64,000 nucleotides of DNA from Macrostomum hystrix (GCA_950097015.1 CATNEN010000015.1:94501-158500); one strand, 5' to 3'. Counted from the stretch's first letter, positions 24,351-37,101 are shown. Notes: a model not told the origin generated them from the letters alone. Made by a program: numbers and translations.

Positions 24351-25077
24351 TCAACGTTTAAATTACCAAAATTCTGAAAAAATCCAACCTGTGTCTTCGA
24401 AATAAATGTGATTTCACTTTTTAAGGTGTGAAAAATTTTGATTAAAAAACCAAGCTGAGTAATGTACATATTCAGGTGGAAGGCCTTTTTGTTTACGAGT
24501 TGGAGTGGCAGCCAAGGTGTTGTGCTGCATTGCGCATATATTTATATTCGAACGAAGCATGGAATAATGAAGGGGTCTGGGTAGGCGCGAAAAGGTGCCG
24601 TGAGAAACGTGGCCAACGTCTCGCCCCGGCTTAGCGAGTCGGCTGGGCACGAACCACACCTAAACTAGACGTTGAGGGGTACAAAGGTGAAGCTTACATC
24701 CAGTGCAGATAGCATGGTTTTGGAACTTTTTAGACTTCTGTGTTTTTGCTTTACAAGCCAGCGCGAAGTAAATTAGCAAGGGAATTATTTTACATATTTC
24801 TGAAATTCTGTCGAGACTCAGAACTGGGGAGTTCTGGGCTCAAACACAACAAGTCCGTGGTTATGTCCGAACAGAAACTCTTAGAATCGAATGCGCAGCC
24901 TCTGCGATTTAGCAACTGTTCAAATAAACATCGTCTGCAACTTGAATTTGTTGGTGAAGAGTTGAGAAAAAGCATGGCGTCGTTGGTGCACTCAATGGAA
25001 AACAGTTGAAGTGCATAATTTGTCTCGAACTATTCTACTTTTCTGGATTATTCTGAGTCAGAAGTCTCACTAAGCCA
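24351..25077. other. Intergenic DNA, 3' flank of gene C
   Basis: No supported gene. A short frame at 24740-25009 has no recognisable domain. Confidence 0.5.
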
Positions 25078-26689
25078 TCAATATCCAGGAAAGTCTAACG
25101 GCTCTCTCTTAAATATGAACACCCACACCAGCTCGGCCACCAGAATGAGTGCACCGCATGCGTACAGCCCCAGGCTGATGATGTATGCGCCGCCGACGCC
25201 CTCCAGGGGAATCGCGGCTGCCTCAGAAGCTGCACTCAAAGCCGTGCCGCACTCGGAAGTCTGTGGAATGAACTTTGCCAAGATCATCCCCATGATGCCG
25301 TTGGCCTTGCTGCTCTGGATCCTGAGAGAAAAGCAGGATGGATGTCCGCTAGTAAGCTTGTTTATTGGCTTGAAGCTATATTGTTAAGTGTTAATTTATG
25401 ACTGATACAGTAAGACCGATACGAAAGCCTCGATGAAGAGACTCACAGAAAGTCAAAGGCAGGAAGGTAGTAGGCATCCTTAGGAAAAGTCATGGCCAGA
25501 TAGTACGGATTGAAGGAGTTTTCAGCGTTGTAGATACTGTGGCAGAACTGGCTAGCATAGAACAGGCTGACGCTGAGGTCCGCGATGCACACCAGGTACG
25601 GGTCCGAGATGGTCACCAGCTTAGAATAGTGAAATAGAAATATTCCATTTTAGACTGGGGTATGCGTTCACGAAGCAAACAAAAAAATTGAGGCAAATTC
25701 CTGGAATTAAGGCGACGAAATCTACGGTTTTAGAATGAAAGGCATTGTCATTATTTGAATAATTACAATATGATTTTAACAAAAATTTGCATATAAAGTG
25801 CCCACAGCAAAGGGGTATCAGTAGACGCACATTGGTGGCGCAGGTGTCAAAAGTGTCCACCACCATCCAATGATCGCGCAGCTTGAGCAGAGGACCGTCT
25901 GTAGCACTGAGCACAGCAGCGTAGATGTTTGTGCCCCTGGGTACCATGGCTTTGTAGTGCGGCTTTGCTATCAAATCCTCCAGACTCTGAATGGGATTCT
26001 TTGCCACAGTGACTGCCAGCTTTGCCGTGAGGTCGCCTAAAATTGCATGGCTGCTTGGCTGCTTTCAGTACTGAATGCTGAAACTTCAGCGCATTTATGA
26101 ACAGTTCAAGAGCTCAACAAAACTATGCACAGCCGACAAAATGTTGGAAGACAAACTGACTAACCTGTGTACGCAGCAAATATGATGACTGTCAGCATCC
26201 ACCAGACAACCATCACAGTTCGTGGACTCATGGCGAATGGATAAAAGTCCTGGCCCTGCTGCAAGAAGCTTCCGACAGCCGACCAGATGTACTCTTTCAG
26301 CCACACCTCGTCGGCAAATGCGAAGCCCAACTTGAGGTTCCAGCCCGAGAAGGGGCTGAGCCTGGCGAGGCAGAAGATGAGCAGCGGCACAGCGAGGAGC
26401 ATCGCCACAATGAACGCCCAGGAGTCCCAGGAGAGCGGGGCGAACACGTTCCACAGCTTGGACTCGGCTTTAGGCCTTTTCACGAGGATGGAGTTCGAAG
26501 AGAAGAAGAACTCCTCCGAGTAGTCGACCACCGGAGAGCGAATTGTCGTGATGGCGAATGGCGTGGAGATGTCGGCTTCCTGACAGTCAATGGTTCATAC
26601 ATGTCTTTGCACTTTTGCAGAAAAAATCGTTTTTAACAAAGTACTTCGAGAGAAAGAGAGAGAGAGAGAGTGAAAAACAGAAAAAACTT

Positions 26690-26691
26690 GC
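26690..26691 (-). other. Noncanonical GC splice donor in gene C
   Basis: The exon at 26692-26785 must end after GGA to keep its 94-nt length and phase, as in genes A, B and D. The intron then begins GCAAGT, the classic GC-AG donor context. No GT at this border gives the right frame. Confidence 0.85.
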
Positions 26692-27079
26692 TCCTCTCTG
26701 CAGCATGCCGATGCAGCCTGTGAAGAATGGGGAGTCTGCTGACGGTGACCCGAACTGCTTGTCGGCGGGCGAAAAAATTATGTACCTAAATTTTTTAATG
26801 TGATTTCTTTAACGAATACTATTGCCAAATCACATTAAACAGAGACATCTTACGAGAAATTTAGATGAACCGAGAACAACTTGGCCAATTCAGCCGTGAT
26901 TCCAGAAGGAACGCCAAAGGAACCATTTGAATACTCTGTCTGAGGTTTAGACTGCAAAGGAATGGGTGCTCGCATGCAGGTACAGAAATATCAAACCTAA
27001 ATACAAATTGTGATAAGGAAAAAATTCAGCAAAGTTCATACGGTAACCGCAGGTATTTATGATTTCCACCGAAAAATGT

Positions 27080-27842
27080 TCCTTACAGCAACGGCGCAGA
27101 TCCGCAATGTTCTGTTCTTGAAGTCGATAAAAGTGTTGGGGAAGATGAGACTGCGCTCTCTGTAGCGGAAACTGACTTCGAGCGACGCGTTCTCTACGAA
27201 GAACCGGCCGCTGCTCACGAACCTCACCGGATCTGTGAACTCGTCGTGGAACGTGGCGCGCGTCTCCAGGAAGTAGTTGCTCGGCAGCCAGCTGTGACCT
27301 GAGGCCAGAGGCTGGCGTTGCTGCAATGTGGGAGCGGTTTTCGGCGGTGCAGGATTCTTCAGGATTGCAGCTTTGAACCTCCGAAGTGAAGCGAGCTCCT
27401 GACCTGCTTCAGCTGGGCAGCCAGCGAGGGTCCCGCCGACCATTTTTGCAGCGGTCGACACGAAGCGTTGCTTTCGGGCAGGGCGGAGCCGTCCATCAGG
27501 CTTTGCATCGCACTGGCGAATGACAGAACGGCCTCCACCACCTTCAGCTCGACCATCTGCAGATAATGCAGCGAGGCTTATGTCATCAATGCTGCAGAGG
27601 CAAGTCCTAAGAGACTTCCTCGTGAAATTTTCCCGTAAGAGCGAACTTACTGAACGTGAGCTGAATTTGCAGTCGGGGAAGACGGTCTTGAGCTCAGTGC
27701 TGCAGTCTTCTACTGCGCCTTTGAGCATGACCAGAGACTCTCGGATCACGAGGATGTTCGCAGATTCATTTGTCGGAATCAAATCTTGGATATGGCTAAG
27801 TCGGATTGCAGTGTCGATTACAATCCAGAAGTAGTTGATTTT
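27080..27842 (-). repeat. Near-identical tract shared by genes C and D (C copy)
   Basis: These 763 bp match 33905-34667 at a constant offset of 6825. I noticed only one internal mismatch (atatggcta against atatcgcta, His/Asp). The tract covers exon 7, exon 6, most of exon 5 and the introns between. Confidence 0.93.
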
Positions 27843-28868
27843 TAGCGTATGCGTTTGTAAGGCCTGGATGAAGATGATTTTTAGTGCTTCTGTTTTTATG
27901 AAGTAGTTGAGTGGTATTCTCGAAATTCGTTATTTTGGTTTTTGGGTTTCGACGCACCATTTTTAAAACGGTTTCTACAGTTTCTGGTTCACAGATGATT
28001 ACATTGAACCGAATATTGGTCCAAATCGTTTTCTGGAGGATATGGATAAGATTGCTTCCGGGCGCATCAACTTGTATTGCCACGCTTTGTATCCACTTTG
28101 TGGAGAGCATTTGCTGAAATTCCTCGACAACGCGGTGGTCTGAAATAGTGGGCTTTTCACAGGTTCACTTAGAATTAAATTTTGAAATAGCTGTAGTTGC
28201 TTGACGGTTCTTTCACCTTGAAATCTGTCATAAAAGACAGCTGCAGACTTGGCCGCGGACATGATGAGAACTGCCATTGCAGCTTTCAAAAAACTTTCCG
28301 TCTTTGGGTTTGTAGAAACTGTCAGCTCTAAAATTTTACAAGGACAAAGTCAAGGCGGTAGGCAATCGCAAAATTGAAGTCAGCATCAAGAAGACTCACT
28401 GTCGTCAGTTTGTAGGCAAGTTCGCTGGTCTCAAACGATAGTGATCGAGGGCACCTGCATGGCGCTGGAAATAAACGCGACCTCGGAAGTAAAGGAGCAA
28501 GATCCCACCACGATGACGCCGATCAACTTGGATGCATCGCAGACTGAAATGTTTCATTTTGAACACCGAAAAATTCTTTCAACTTACTATTTCAGAGGCA
28601 AACCTCAGGATTGTGCACCTCTCTGTACCGCTTCAAGTGCATCGGATGCCTGCACGAATACCTGCTCCATCGGACTGGCTCTGAAGGCTGGCCACTTCCA
28701 GTAGTTATTGACCAGCATGTCGACCGTGCGGCTAATGGCAGAGTTGTTGATGAGGCCGTTGTGGGCGACCACCAAAACACGAACGGCGCCGGCAGAGCAG
28801 CCCGGAACCCACCAGACCCAAAGTAAAATTGCGACTGCTGCCAGGCAGCTTCGTACAGCTTTCATCAT

Positions 28869-30919
28869 AAAAGCCTTTTCTGGGCGGTATTACTGTGACC
28901 GAGTGCAGGTTTTAGCCTCACGGACAGGTGGCAGATGCACGTTTCACATTTATTCAGCTTTTCGCTGATGAATCTAATTAAATTGACCGCGCGTAGTCGA
29001 CAGCTTGTGTCATTAACCTCCGGAGTTCATTTTCATTCTTTGATTTCTTAGCTAACATATCGCGAATTTTCATTGCAGTAGCGGAGCTGTAATGACCATG
29101 CGGCATCGAATTCCTGGCAGTTCTCATTAGCAGCTATCGATTGATCCTTAATGGCAATAGCTGCTGCTGACTTTGATCCTAGTGCGCGCTTAACAATACT
29201 CAACCGGATCCTCTATGCCGATGGGCGTCAGTTCACGTGTGGCTTGCCCAATATCCCGAGACACATTGCCAGGTATGATGTCATAATTGGTATTATGAGC
29301 TGGAGTTGAATGTTTTTGCTGAGATATTTTGTTGATATGCCATGAGATTAAACTGTAGAGTGCAGAATTACGGTACTCGTACTATTTATTTTAACCAATC
29401 ATGCGCTAACTACTCTACTCATCTGCTTAGTAGTATTTTTAGAAAATGCGAACCAGAAAACATACGAGTACAGCATGTGATTCATTTTACCAAAAAAGGA
29501 GAATCGAATCATTCAAAAGTCATGTGACTACTACGATTATTACTCGTATTAATAGTATCAAATCAATTTTTATGTCATAGGCAACCAGCGATCCCACCAA
29601 TCATGTTACCCAAAATCAATCAAAAGGTCAAGAAAGCGATAATCCATCTTTTTGCGCTTCTACTAGTTTAGTTGTAAAAAAGTCTATCCTCTCAAGTTGT
29701 CAAGCGTTGACCCAGACTTTTTGACACCAGTTTGACACCTGTACTTTAAACGCTCTCATCGAACCCGAGAGGGTCCGATTCTCTATAAATACAAGAGCTC
29801 CGAAGCGAGCCCAGATTCAGAGTCTCGCCGAGACGAGCAGAGTCTCGCCGAAAAGAGAAAACGGAGAGTCTGAAGTGAATCGGACTCCAGGTCCAAGACT
29901 TGTGGTAAGAGTTCCTTGAGTTATCCTCATTAATTATTTTATTAGACGGCGTTCTTGAGCTAAGTTAAACCTCTCCGAGTAACCGTTAAACCAACGATTA
30001 CAGCGTAATCACAGACGTGTGATTCCATTGATTATACTACAAAGGGTGAGCGCCAGACTCGTGGTAAAACCTACCAAGAACGGCTGGTAAGAAGGAACAC
30101 ACTCCACAAGTGACTATTGGTTAACCGACATCAACGACAAATCAGAATCAGGAAGATACCACACCGGATTATAAATTAAATTAAATTCTCTTGCATTCAA
30201 ATGATCCAGGTACCAGGAAAGATCCAGGATCTTTCCAGGAAAGGCAACCAGAAGCCAAGCGCATCAAGCACTCGAAGCCTGCAGCAACCAAAGAGAGAGT
30301 GAGAGACAAGAGAACCACTAAACCAAGTAAGGTAAGATCTACAACTTCTGCTAATTAAGTATTAATTACTGGGGCACCCAGCAGTTGCTGGAAGTGATAA
30401 ATTCCTAAAAAGAGAAACTAGGAACTTATCAAAACTATCCTGCCGCTAATTATTTCACAAAAGAATAAAAAAGTTAAGCTGAACAAGTACGCTCGAACAT
30501 GCATAAAAACAGATTACAGAATCGTGCCTTTTCTGATTACTACCGTGAGACTAAGACTAGAGATAATTACACAGACCGAATCTTATAGAACGCAGTAGAA
30601 GTGCTGCCCAAATGAAATGTACTTTTGAACAGAAAATTTATTCCGTTTAAAGGGGGAAGATTTTCAGGACATTGTTTCTGAATTGTTTTGTTGAATTTAT
30701 TTGAATAATAGCATCTTCGACCGATTCTTATCGACGTTTAATTCTTCGAACCTTTCCAAACCTTTGATGAGGTGTCGGTGCATTTAAGAGGGCAGACCTA
30801 TTATTAAGCATTCGACTCAAGCTGACTCAAGCATCTAGCTAAGTGTCTGGAGTGGAGTGCGAGCTACCAGAGTGCAACGAACAGTGCTTCTCTTGTCCTT
30901 TGTGCGGTCCGAGCCGCTT
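28869..30919. other. Intergenic DNA between iGluR genes C and D
   Basis: No open frame of note. From about 29680 to 30500 the sequence is rich in short imperfect repeats (agtctcgccg, gtggtaaga). It carries a plus-strand TATA motif pointing away from the genes, described separately. Confidence 0.5.
29782..29830 (+). promoter_or_regulatory. Orphan TATA promoter-like segment, possible solo LTR
   Basis: The plus strand reads ctctataaatacaagagctc, followed by an agattcagag initiator-like region and then repeated gagtctcgccgaga words. A TATAAATA followed by a purine-rich leader and no coding frame is typical of the U3/R region of Ty3-like LTRs. I could not define the LTR ends, so this is only a suggestion. 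Confidence 0.3.
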
Positions 30920-33900
30920 CTAGAATCCCGGAAAATCGAGCGGCTCCTTTTTCATGACGAACACCCACAGCAGCTCAACTGCTAGCAGCAGGACCCCGCA
31001 GACGTACAATGCGAGGCTGACGATGCAGGCACCACCGACACCCTCCAGAGGAATTGCGTCAGCCTCTGCTGCCGCACTGGCTGCCGTGCCGCACTCAGCA
31101 CTCTGTGGAATGAACTTGCCCGTGATCATGCCCATCACGCCGTTGGCCTTGCTCCGCTGGATTCTGCGGGACAGGCCAGGTGTTTTTTGTTAGACCTGCA
31201 CTGCATGACCTGCACTGCATGACCTGCACTGCATGACCTGCACTGCATGACCTGCACTGCATGACCTGCACTGCATGACCTGCACTGCATGACCGGTTCA
31301 AAAATCTATACAAATCGATATATTTATTTTGAGTAAGTTGGAGTATTGGAATGACAATAGCTCAAAATTAAAGATAAATTCAATAACTGAGGTTATTAAA
31401 ACAAGCGCATGTCGCTAAGGGAGCAAAATTTGGCTACTTCGCAGCTGTTTCTCGAGCCTCTGTCATCTGTGCTATGCAATGTGCCAGTAACTCTGTAAAT
31501 TCTCCATCTTCTGGAACCATCAAGTAGAGGGCAACCTTCTGGTTACTAAGTCGAAACGCAGCGAGTGCTTGACTTGCTCTCAGATCTGCACAAGAATGTC
31601 TGCTCGCCAGAAAGATAGAAAGCACTGACACCAAGCTCCGAAGAACCCCGTCAACCTTCCGACTCGGAAACCACCAGACGGTAAGAGCTGTTAGGTCAAA
31701 AGTCTCGACAGAAAATACCTAAAATCCAAAACCTACAGAAATCATAAATCAGCCTTTAATAAATTTTCCAAGAAACGATGTGTCCCGTCCTTCTGACTAG
31801 TTTGCGCGGGCTGCGCTAACTGGCGTTTGTGTACGCTGCCCACCCCTGCCACCCCCCGCGGCTTCCCCCCACCCCGGTGTTTGGGGTGGGCTGCGTGGCG
31901 GGGTGGTTTTACGAGTATGCTCCGAGGTTGGCTCTCTGGCCTCGCTGCCAATATAGAAGTAACACAAACACTTACAAGGTGTATTATAGAGATGACACAG
32001 AGAAGACAGCAACTGTCCTGAGGTTTAATTTAGAGTACGAGTATATATGCGCTGCCTCAAAGACTTATTAAGTATCTTATACCTTGGAATTCTGTTTTTC
32101 ATTTTCCAGCAGTCATTTAACTGCCGTTTAACGTTTTACTTGGATTTTAGTTTGTTATCTTTTCGTTACTCTACTTTTCTTTTGTGTTTTCTTTTAGTCT
32201 TTGTCGGTCCTTTTTTATTAAAAAAAGCAACACCCTATAAAAGAAAAAACAAAAAATTTGGATTTTAAACACGAGAATATTTGATCCAAGAAGTGATATT
32301 TTACACTCACAAGAAGTCAAAGGCTGGCAGGTAGTAGGCGTCCTTTGGGAAAGCCATCGCCAGGTAATAGGCGTTGAAATAGTTGTCAGCGTTGTAGATA
32401 TTCTGGCAGAGCTCGTTTGCATAGAACAGGCTGACGCTCAGGTCTGATATGCACACCAGGTACGGGTCCGGGATGTTGACCAACTGGGTATCGGATGAGT
32501 TCGGATGAGTGCAGCTAAAGTCGCTTTTTGGTCATGTTTTTTAAGTGCAAATTTCTATTTTCTTAATTCTTTCTAGCTACGTAAAGCACTTCAGAGTTCA
32601 TTTTCACGAACAAGCTCTCACTTAGCATATATTACATGGCAGTATTAATATATTCACAAAGGAGCTGGCAGAAAGCGAACAAATTATCAAATTACGTTGA
32701 CCCACATTCGTAGCACAGGTGTCGAATGAGTCTACTATCATCCACTGCTCGCGCAGCTTCAGCAAAGGACCGTCTGTAGCACTGAGCATTGCAGCGTAGA
32801 TGTTGGTGCCCCTGGGGACCATTGCTTTGTAGTAGGGCATTGATACCAGATCTTCAAGGCTTTGAATGGGATACTTAGCAACAGTCACTGCCAACTTAGC
32901 CGTGAGGTCACCTGCAGAGTAAAAAAGTTCATGTACTGAGATTTTAGCAGAAAGGGTGATGCGCGGAGTCCCGGCTGCCCAAGTAATATTCTCACCTGTG
33001 TACGCAGCAAATATTATTACGGTCAGCATCCACCAGAAAGCTAAAACAGTTCGTGGGCTCATGGCGAATGGATAAAAGTCCTGGCCCTGCTGCAAGAAGC
33101 TTCCGACAGCCGACCAGATGTACTCTTTCAGCCACACCTCGTCGGCAAATGCGAAGCCCAACTTGAGGTTCCAGCCCGAGAAGGGGCTGAGCCGGGCAAA
33201 GCCGAAGATGAGCAGCGGCACGGCCAGAAACATGGCCACAATGAGCGCCCAGGAGTCCCAGGAGAGCGGGGCGAACACGTTCCACAGCTTGGACTCGGCT
33301 TTAGGCCTTTTCACGAGGATGGAGTTGGAAGAAAAGAGAAATTCCTCCGAGTAGTCGATCACCTGCGAGCGGATTGTCGTGATGGCGAAGGGCGTAGCGA
33401 AGTCTGCTTCCTAAAATGAGTGAAAAGTGTTATTTAAATTCAATAGTTGGCAAATTTACGATGTTGGTTTCATAATGAACTTTTTGGCTCCAACCAAACA
33501 TTAAAAAGGATTTATAAAAACAAAAGCGAATTTTTGAAGAACAGAGGACAGTTCAGGACTTACACCCTTCTGTACCATGCCGATGCAACCCGTAAAGAAG
33601 GGAGACTCGGTCGATGGAGCCCCGAATTGGTTATCTGGCGGAGTGAAGATCTTGTACCTAAAATGATGAACACTCACTGATCAATCAGAAGAGGACTGGA
33701 CAAGCTATTTAAATAACTTACGTAAAGTTGAGATGCGCTGAAAAGAATTTCGCCAACTCGACAGTGATGCCAGATGGAATGCCGAAAGTACCATTCGAAT
33801 ATTCCGTGTAAGGTTTTGACTTGATTATTTAAAAGAAGAAAACTTTGTGAGAATTTCAAATCGAGATAATAAATTTGTCATTATTTCTGCGATTACAACT

Positions 33901-35670
33901 AGTCTCCTTACAGCAACGGCGCAGATCCGCAATGTTCTGTTCTTGAAGTCGATAAAAGTGTTGGGGAAGATGAGACTGCGCTCTCTGTAGCGGAAACTGA
34001 CTTCGAGCGACGCGTTCTCTACGAAGAACCGGCCGCTGCTCACGAACCTCACCGGATCTGTGAACTCGTCGTGGAACGTGGCGCGCGTCTCCAGGAAGTA
34101 GTTGCTCGGCAGCCAGCTGTGACCTGAGGCCAGAGGCTGGCGTTGCTGCAATGTGGGAGCGGTTTTCGGCGGTGCAGGATTCTTCAGGATTGCAGCTTTG
34201 AACCTCCGAAGTGAAGCGAGCTCCTGACCTGCTTCAGCTGGGCAGCCAGCGAGGGTCCCGCCGACCATTTTTGCAGCGGTCGACACGAAGCGTTGCTTTC
34301 GGGCAGGGCGGAGCCGTCCATCAGGCTTTGCATCGCACTGGCGAATGACAGAACGGCCTCCACCACCTTCAGCTCGACCATCTGCAGATAATGCAGCGAG
34401 GCTTATGTCATCAATGCTGCAGAGGCAAGTCCTAAGAGACTTCCTCGTGAAATTTTCCCGTAAGAGCGAACTTACTGAACGTGAGCTGAATTTGCAGTCG
34501 GGGAAGACGGTCTTGAGCTCAGTGCTGCAGTCTTCTACTGCGCCTTTGAGCATGACCAGAGACTCTCGGATCACGAGGATGTTCGCAGATTCATTTGTCG
34601 GAATCAAATCTTGGATATCGCTAAGTCGGATTGCAGTGTCGATTACAATCCAGAAGTAGTTGATTTTGAGAGTTCTTGTGGCTTGAGCCTAAAACAAAAA
34701 GTTCTCTCTGTGATTATGTCTTCCGACATTTTAATTCATAGCTCTTTTACCATTCGTACGAGATTCGCAACATTCTGTGGAGTGCAGATGACGACCTGGT
34801 ATCTAATTTTTGATTTGATGACATTGTCAAGGATGTATGTCAGGTTGCTTGCCGTGTCATCGATTTGGAAAGTCAGGCTGCTAATCTTCTTCTGTGAGAG
34901 AAGGGCCTGGAGTTCTTCAAGGATGCGGTGGTCTGTAAATTGTGTTTTGTGATTGTACCAGTCAAATAATTTATTTGGCCTGCATCGCGCACAATATCTG
35001 GACGAAAATCGGACCTTGAAACCTGTCATAAAACACGGCGACAGACTTGGCTGCGGCATTGTCCAGGATTGCCACGGCGGCCTGCAGGTAACTTTTGATT
35101 GTTGGATTGGAGACGAAAGCAATCTCTAGAATTAGAATTGTGTTATTCAGTTAACCGACTGATCTGGCCTTTGCTACACAGAATGCAAAAGCACCCGATC
35201 GGCTCTGCATTCGTACCTCCAGTGCTGTTGTCCATGCACAGTTCGGTTAAAATGGCGATTGCTGGCACCTGGATGGAGCCAGTTATTCCAAGGGCATCTT
35301 TCACAAACGAGCAGGACCCCACTGCCACAATGCCACTCAGTGCTGGCGTGTCGCACACTGCAACGTTTTAGTTTAGAAATCTCAGGAAAGGTCACATGGT
35401 TAATACGCCTTTTCACTGCCTACCTCTCTTCATCGCCTCGACCGCATCGGAGTCTTGCACGAATGCATACTTCATCACGTGCGTCTTGAAGGCCGGCAGC
35501 TTCCAGAAGTTGTTAACCAACAGATCGACAGTTCGGCGAACTGTGGAGTTGTCGACGATGCCATTCTGTGCAACCACCGCGAGCTGAATGGCGGCGCCGG
35601 AAATGCCCATCGTCCACAAGACGACAAGCGCTGAACCGACTGCTCGTTCGAATCTCGGAGCGGCTGGCAT
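30920..35670 (-). CDS. Ionotropic glutamate receptor gene D (13 exons, 836 aa)
   Basis: Exons 5' to 3': 35424-35670, 35217-35357, 35015-35125, 34751-34932, 34476-34688, 34229-34381, 33912-34145, 33722-33819, 33564-33657, 32996-33410, 32706-32911, 32311-32483, 30920-31163. The sum is 2511 nt, in frame, with all introns GT-AG. The start at 35670 was chosen because it puts the hydrophobic signal (VGSALVVLWTMGISGAA) near the N-terminus; an upstream in-frame ATG at 35796 would bury it. The ligand domain has PFAITTIR, closer to the canonical glutamate-receptor P.T...R than genes A and B. The pore has SFLQQGQD, the gating segment is YTGDLTAKLAV and M4 is followed by a very short tail. Intron 12 is long (about 1.1 kb) and holds a 14-bp minisatellite. 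Confidence 0.9.
31193..31295. repeat. 14-bp minisatellite in intron 12 of gene D
   Basis: The unit tgacctgcactgca is repeated about seven times just inside the intron that precedes the M4 exon. Confidence 0.95.
33905..34667 (-). repeat. Near-identical tract shared by genes C and D (D copy)
   Basis: Partner of 27080-27842. Sequence outside the tract diverges abruptly in the flanking introns, as expected for a conversion boundary. Confidence 0.93.
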
Positions 35671-35778
35671 CCTTGACTTCAGGTTTCGCTCACAATGAAA
35701 CCTGTTTGAGTCAAGTTGCGGACCTTGGCAGCTTTGCCCAGCTTGTTTTGACAGGTTGGGAAAAGTTACGTGCTTGTC

Positions 35779-35788
35779 GTTTATATTC
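35779..35788 (-). promoter_or_regulatory. TATA-like element of iGluR gene D
   Basis: The minus strand reads GAATATAAAC about 110 bp upstream of the start codon, a placement similar to genes A and B. I found no equally clear TATA for gene C. Confidence 0.45.
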
Positions 35789-35789
35789 A

Positions 35790-37101
35790 TCGCCAAGGGA
35801 CCAGCTAATTATTACCTTCAGATGCGCTAAGCAATGGCTCATTGGCTTGCAATCTATAGCTTAGCTTCCATGCGAACAAACTGCCAATGGAGATTTATCA
35901 CTGATGCACACTAGCAATTATCCTCGACCGTCCCGGGGCTACATAATGCCCAATAAAAGTAGCTTGGCATCAACGCCGCGGCTCTCGAGTTTCTAACGAC
36001 TCAGTGCTTCTCTCCCAAGCCCTGCACTCCGGTCGATAGACAATGCCTTTTGGCCATACACTTTGCACTTCGGCCTGAGTCCGATCGAAGATAGTCAGCA
36101 ACTGAAGGCTTTTGGCAGGTTAAATCGGTCAGATAATTTGGAAATCGGGAATTGGATTCGGTTGTGCTGGAATGAACATAAACAGTTTCGATTTCAAATG
36201 CTAAGATTGAGCCGACTGCGTCCTCCAATAGGCAAAATCGATGCATCGAATTGTCTTACAGGTTTATGCTCAAATATAAGCATGGAGTGCTGATTAAGAG
36301 CAACTTTCTCTCTTCTGATTGCGTACTGTCAATGACTATCAAATGGCTAAATGTTCACCAGCAGGCTTAACTGGTTGCGCTGCCTTTGGCTCAGAGTCTG
36401 CCATCGAAATTGATACTCACACCTGGACGCAAGGTGTCACTGTATCGTCATCTTCCCTTGAACATTCGAACTTGTAGAAAGGAAATTTTTGGAATGTTTT
36501 TAATGGGCTTCTAAATCTCCCTAAGTTAAAAAACTGCTTTTGAAACACTCTACCGATTAAAATCAAATTATATCAGCCAGAATTTCAGTTTTCGATTGAT
36601 ATCTCGTACTGCGACGCATTGGATCAGATCGCGATCAGTTTGACAGAAAATCGAAAACAAAAATTTTTAGATGTCATGCTACGAGTATATTTCTAAGCAG
36701 TTTAGGATTCGGGAGAAAAATAATGCACAAGTACGCTTATATTTACATTGAATATCGGTTGTGTGTGGGAACTAACAACTGTTAGATAACAGTTGAATCT
36801 CAGTCTTGGACTGAGGCATTTAGAACAGGTCATTACAGAGCAGTGTCAGCCACATTGGATTTTTTTAGTCTTGAAAAAAATAATTGCAAGAACATGGACT
36901 GCATATAACACAGCAACAGCACTGACTGTTGGAATTCAAAGCCTTTCTGTTACTATAAGTAGTACGTTCGTCAAAGTAATGCTTCTTTAAGGAGAAGGAA
37001 TTTTAATAGCCCTGCCTACTGCGCCATTATGTCATGTATGAAAGGACAAAATAAAACTTTTGCATACATTTATTGTTCAGCTCTGAAGGAATATTGTCTC
37101 A
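35790..37101. other. Intergenic DNA between iGluR gene D and the BAMBI-like gene
   Basis: No supported gene, RNA or repeat. It contains the 5' flank of gene D and the 3' flank of the next minus-strand gene. Confidence 0.5.

Larger units (their letters stand above)
25078..28868 (-). pseudogene. Ionotropic glutamate receptor gene C with an in-frame TGA (13 exons)
   Basis: Exons 5' to 3': 28619-28868, 28400-28543, 28217-28327, 27958-28139, 27651-27863, 27404-27556, 27087-27320, 26854-26951, 26692-26785, 26165-26579, 25831-26036, 25447-25619, 25078-25321. They sum to 2517 nt (839 codons with the stop), in frame with the paralogues. Exon 2 contains an in-frame TGA (about 28431-28433) where gene A has Arg and gene D has Thr; sequence on both sides still aligns, so this is a nonsense change and not a frameshift. 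Everything else looks intact: signal peptide, agonist Arg in PFAITTIR, pore SFLQQGQD and M4. Exon 9 ends at a GC donor (GGA|GCAAGT). It may be a young pseudogene, a null allele or a sequencing error. The paralogue closest to it is gene D. Confidence 0.75.

Noticed and set aside
24051-24469. Overlapping frames on both strands rich in RWGCDGTAMG or RCHRNPIAV
   Set aside because: Artefacts of the 22-bp minisatellite, open in several frames at once.
33825-34607. A 260-codon single frame on the minus strand as one exon
   Set aside because: It reads through two short introns of gene D; splice borders and exon sizes match the paralogues exactly, so the continuous frame is fortuitous.
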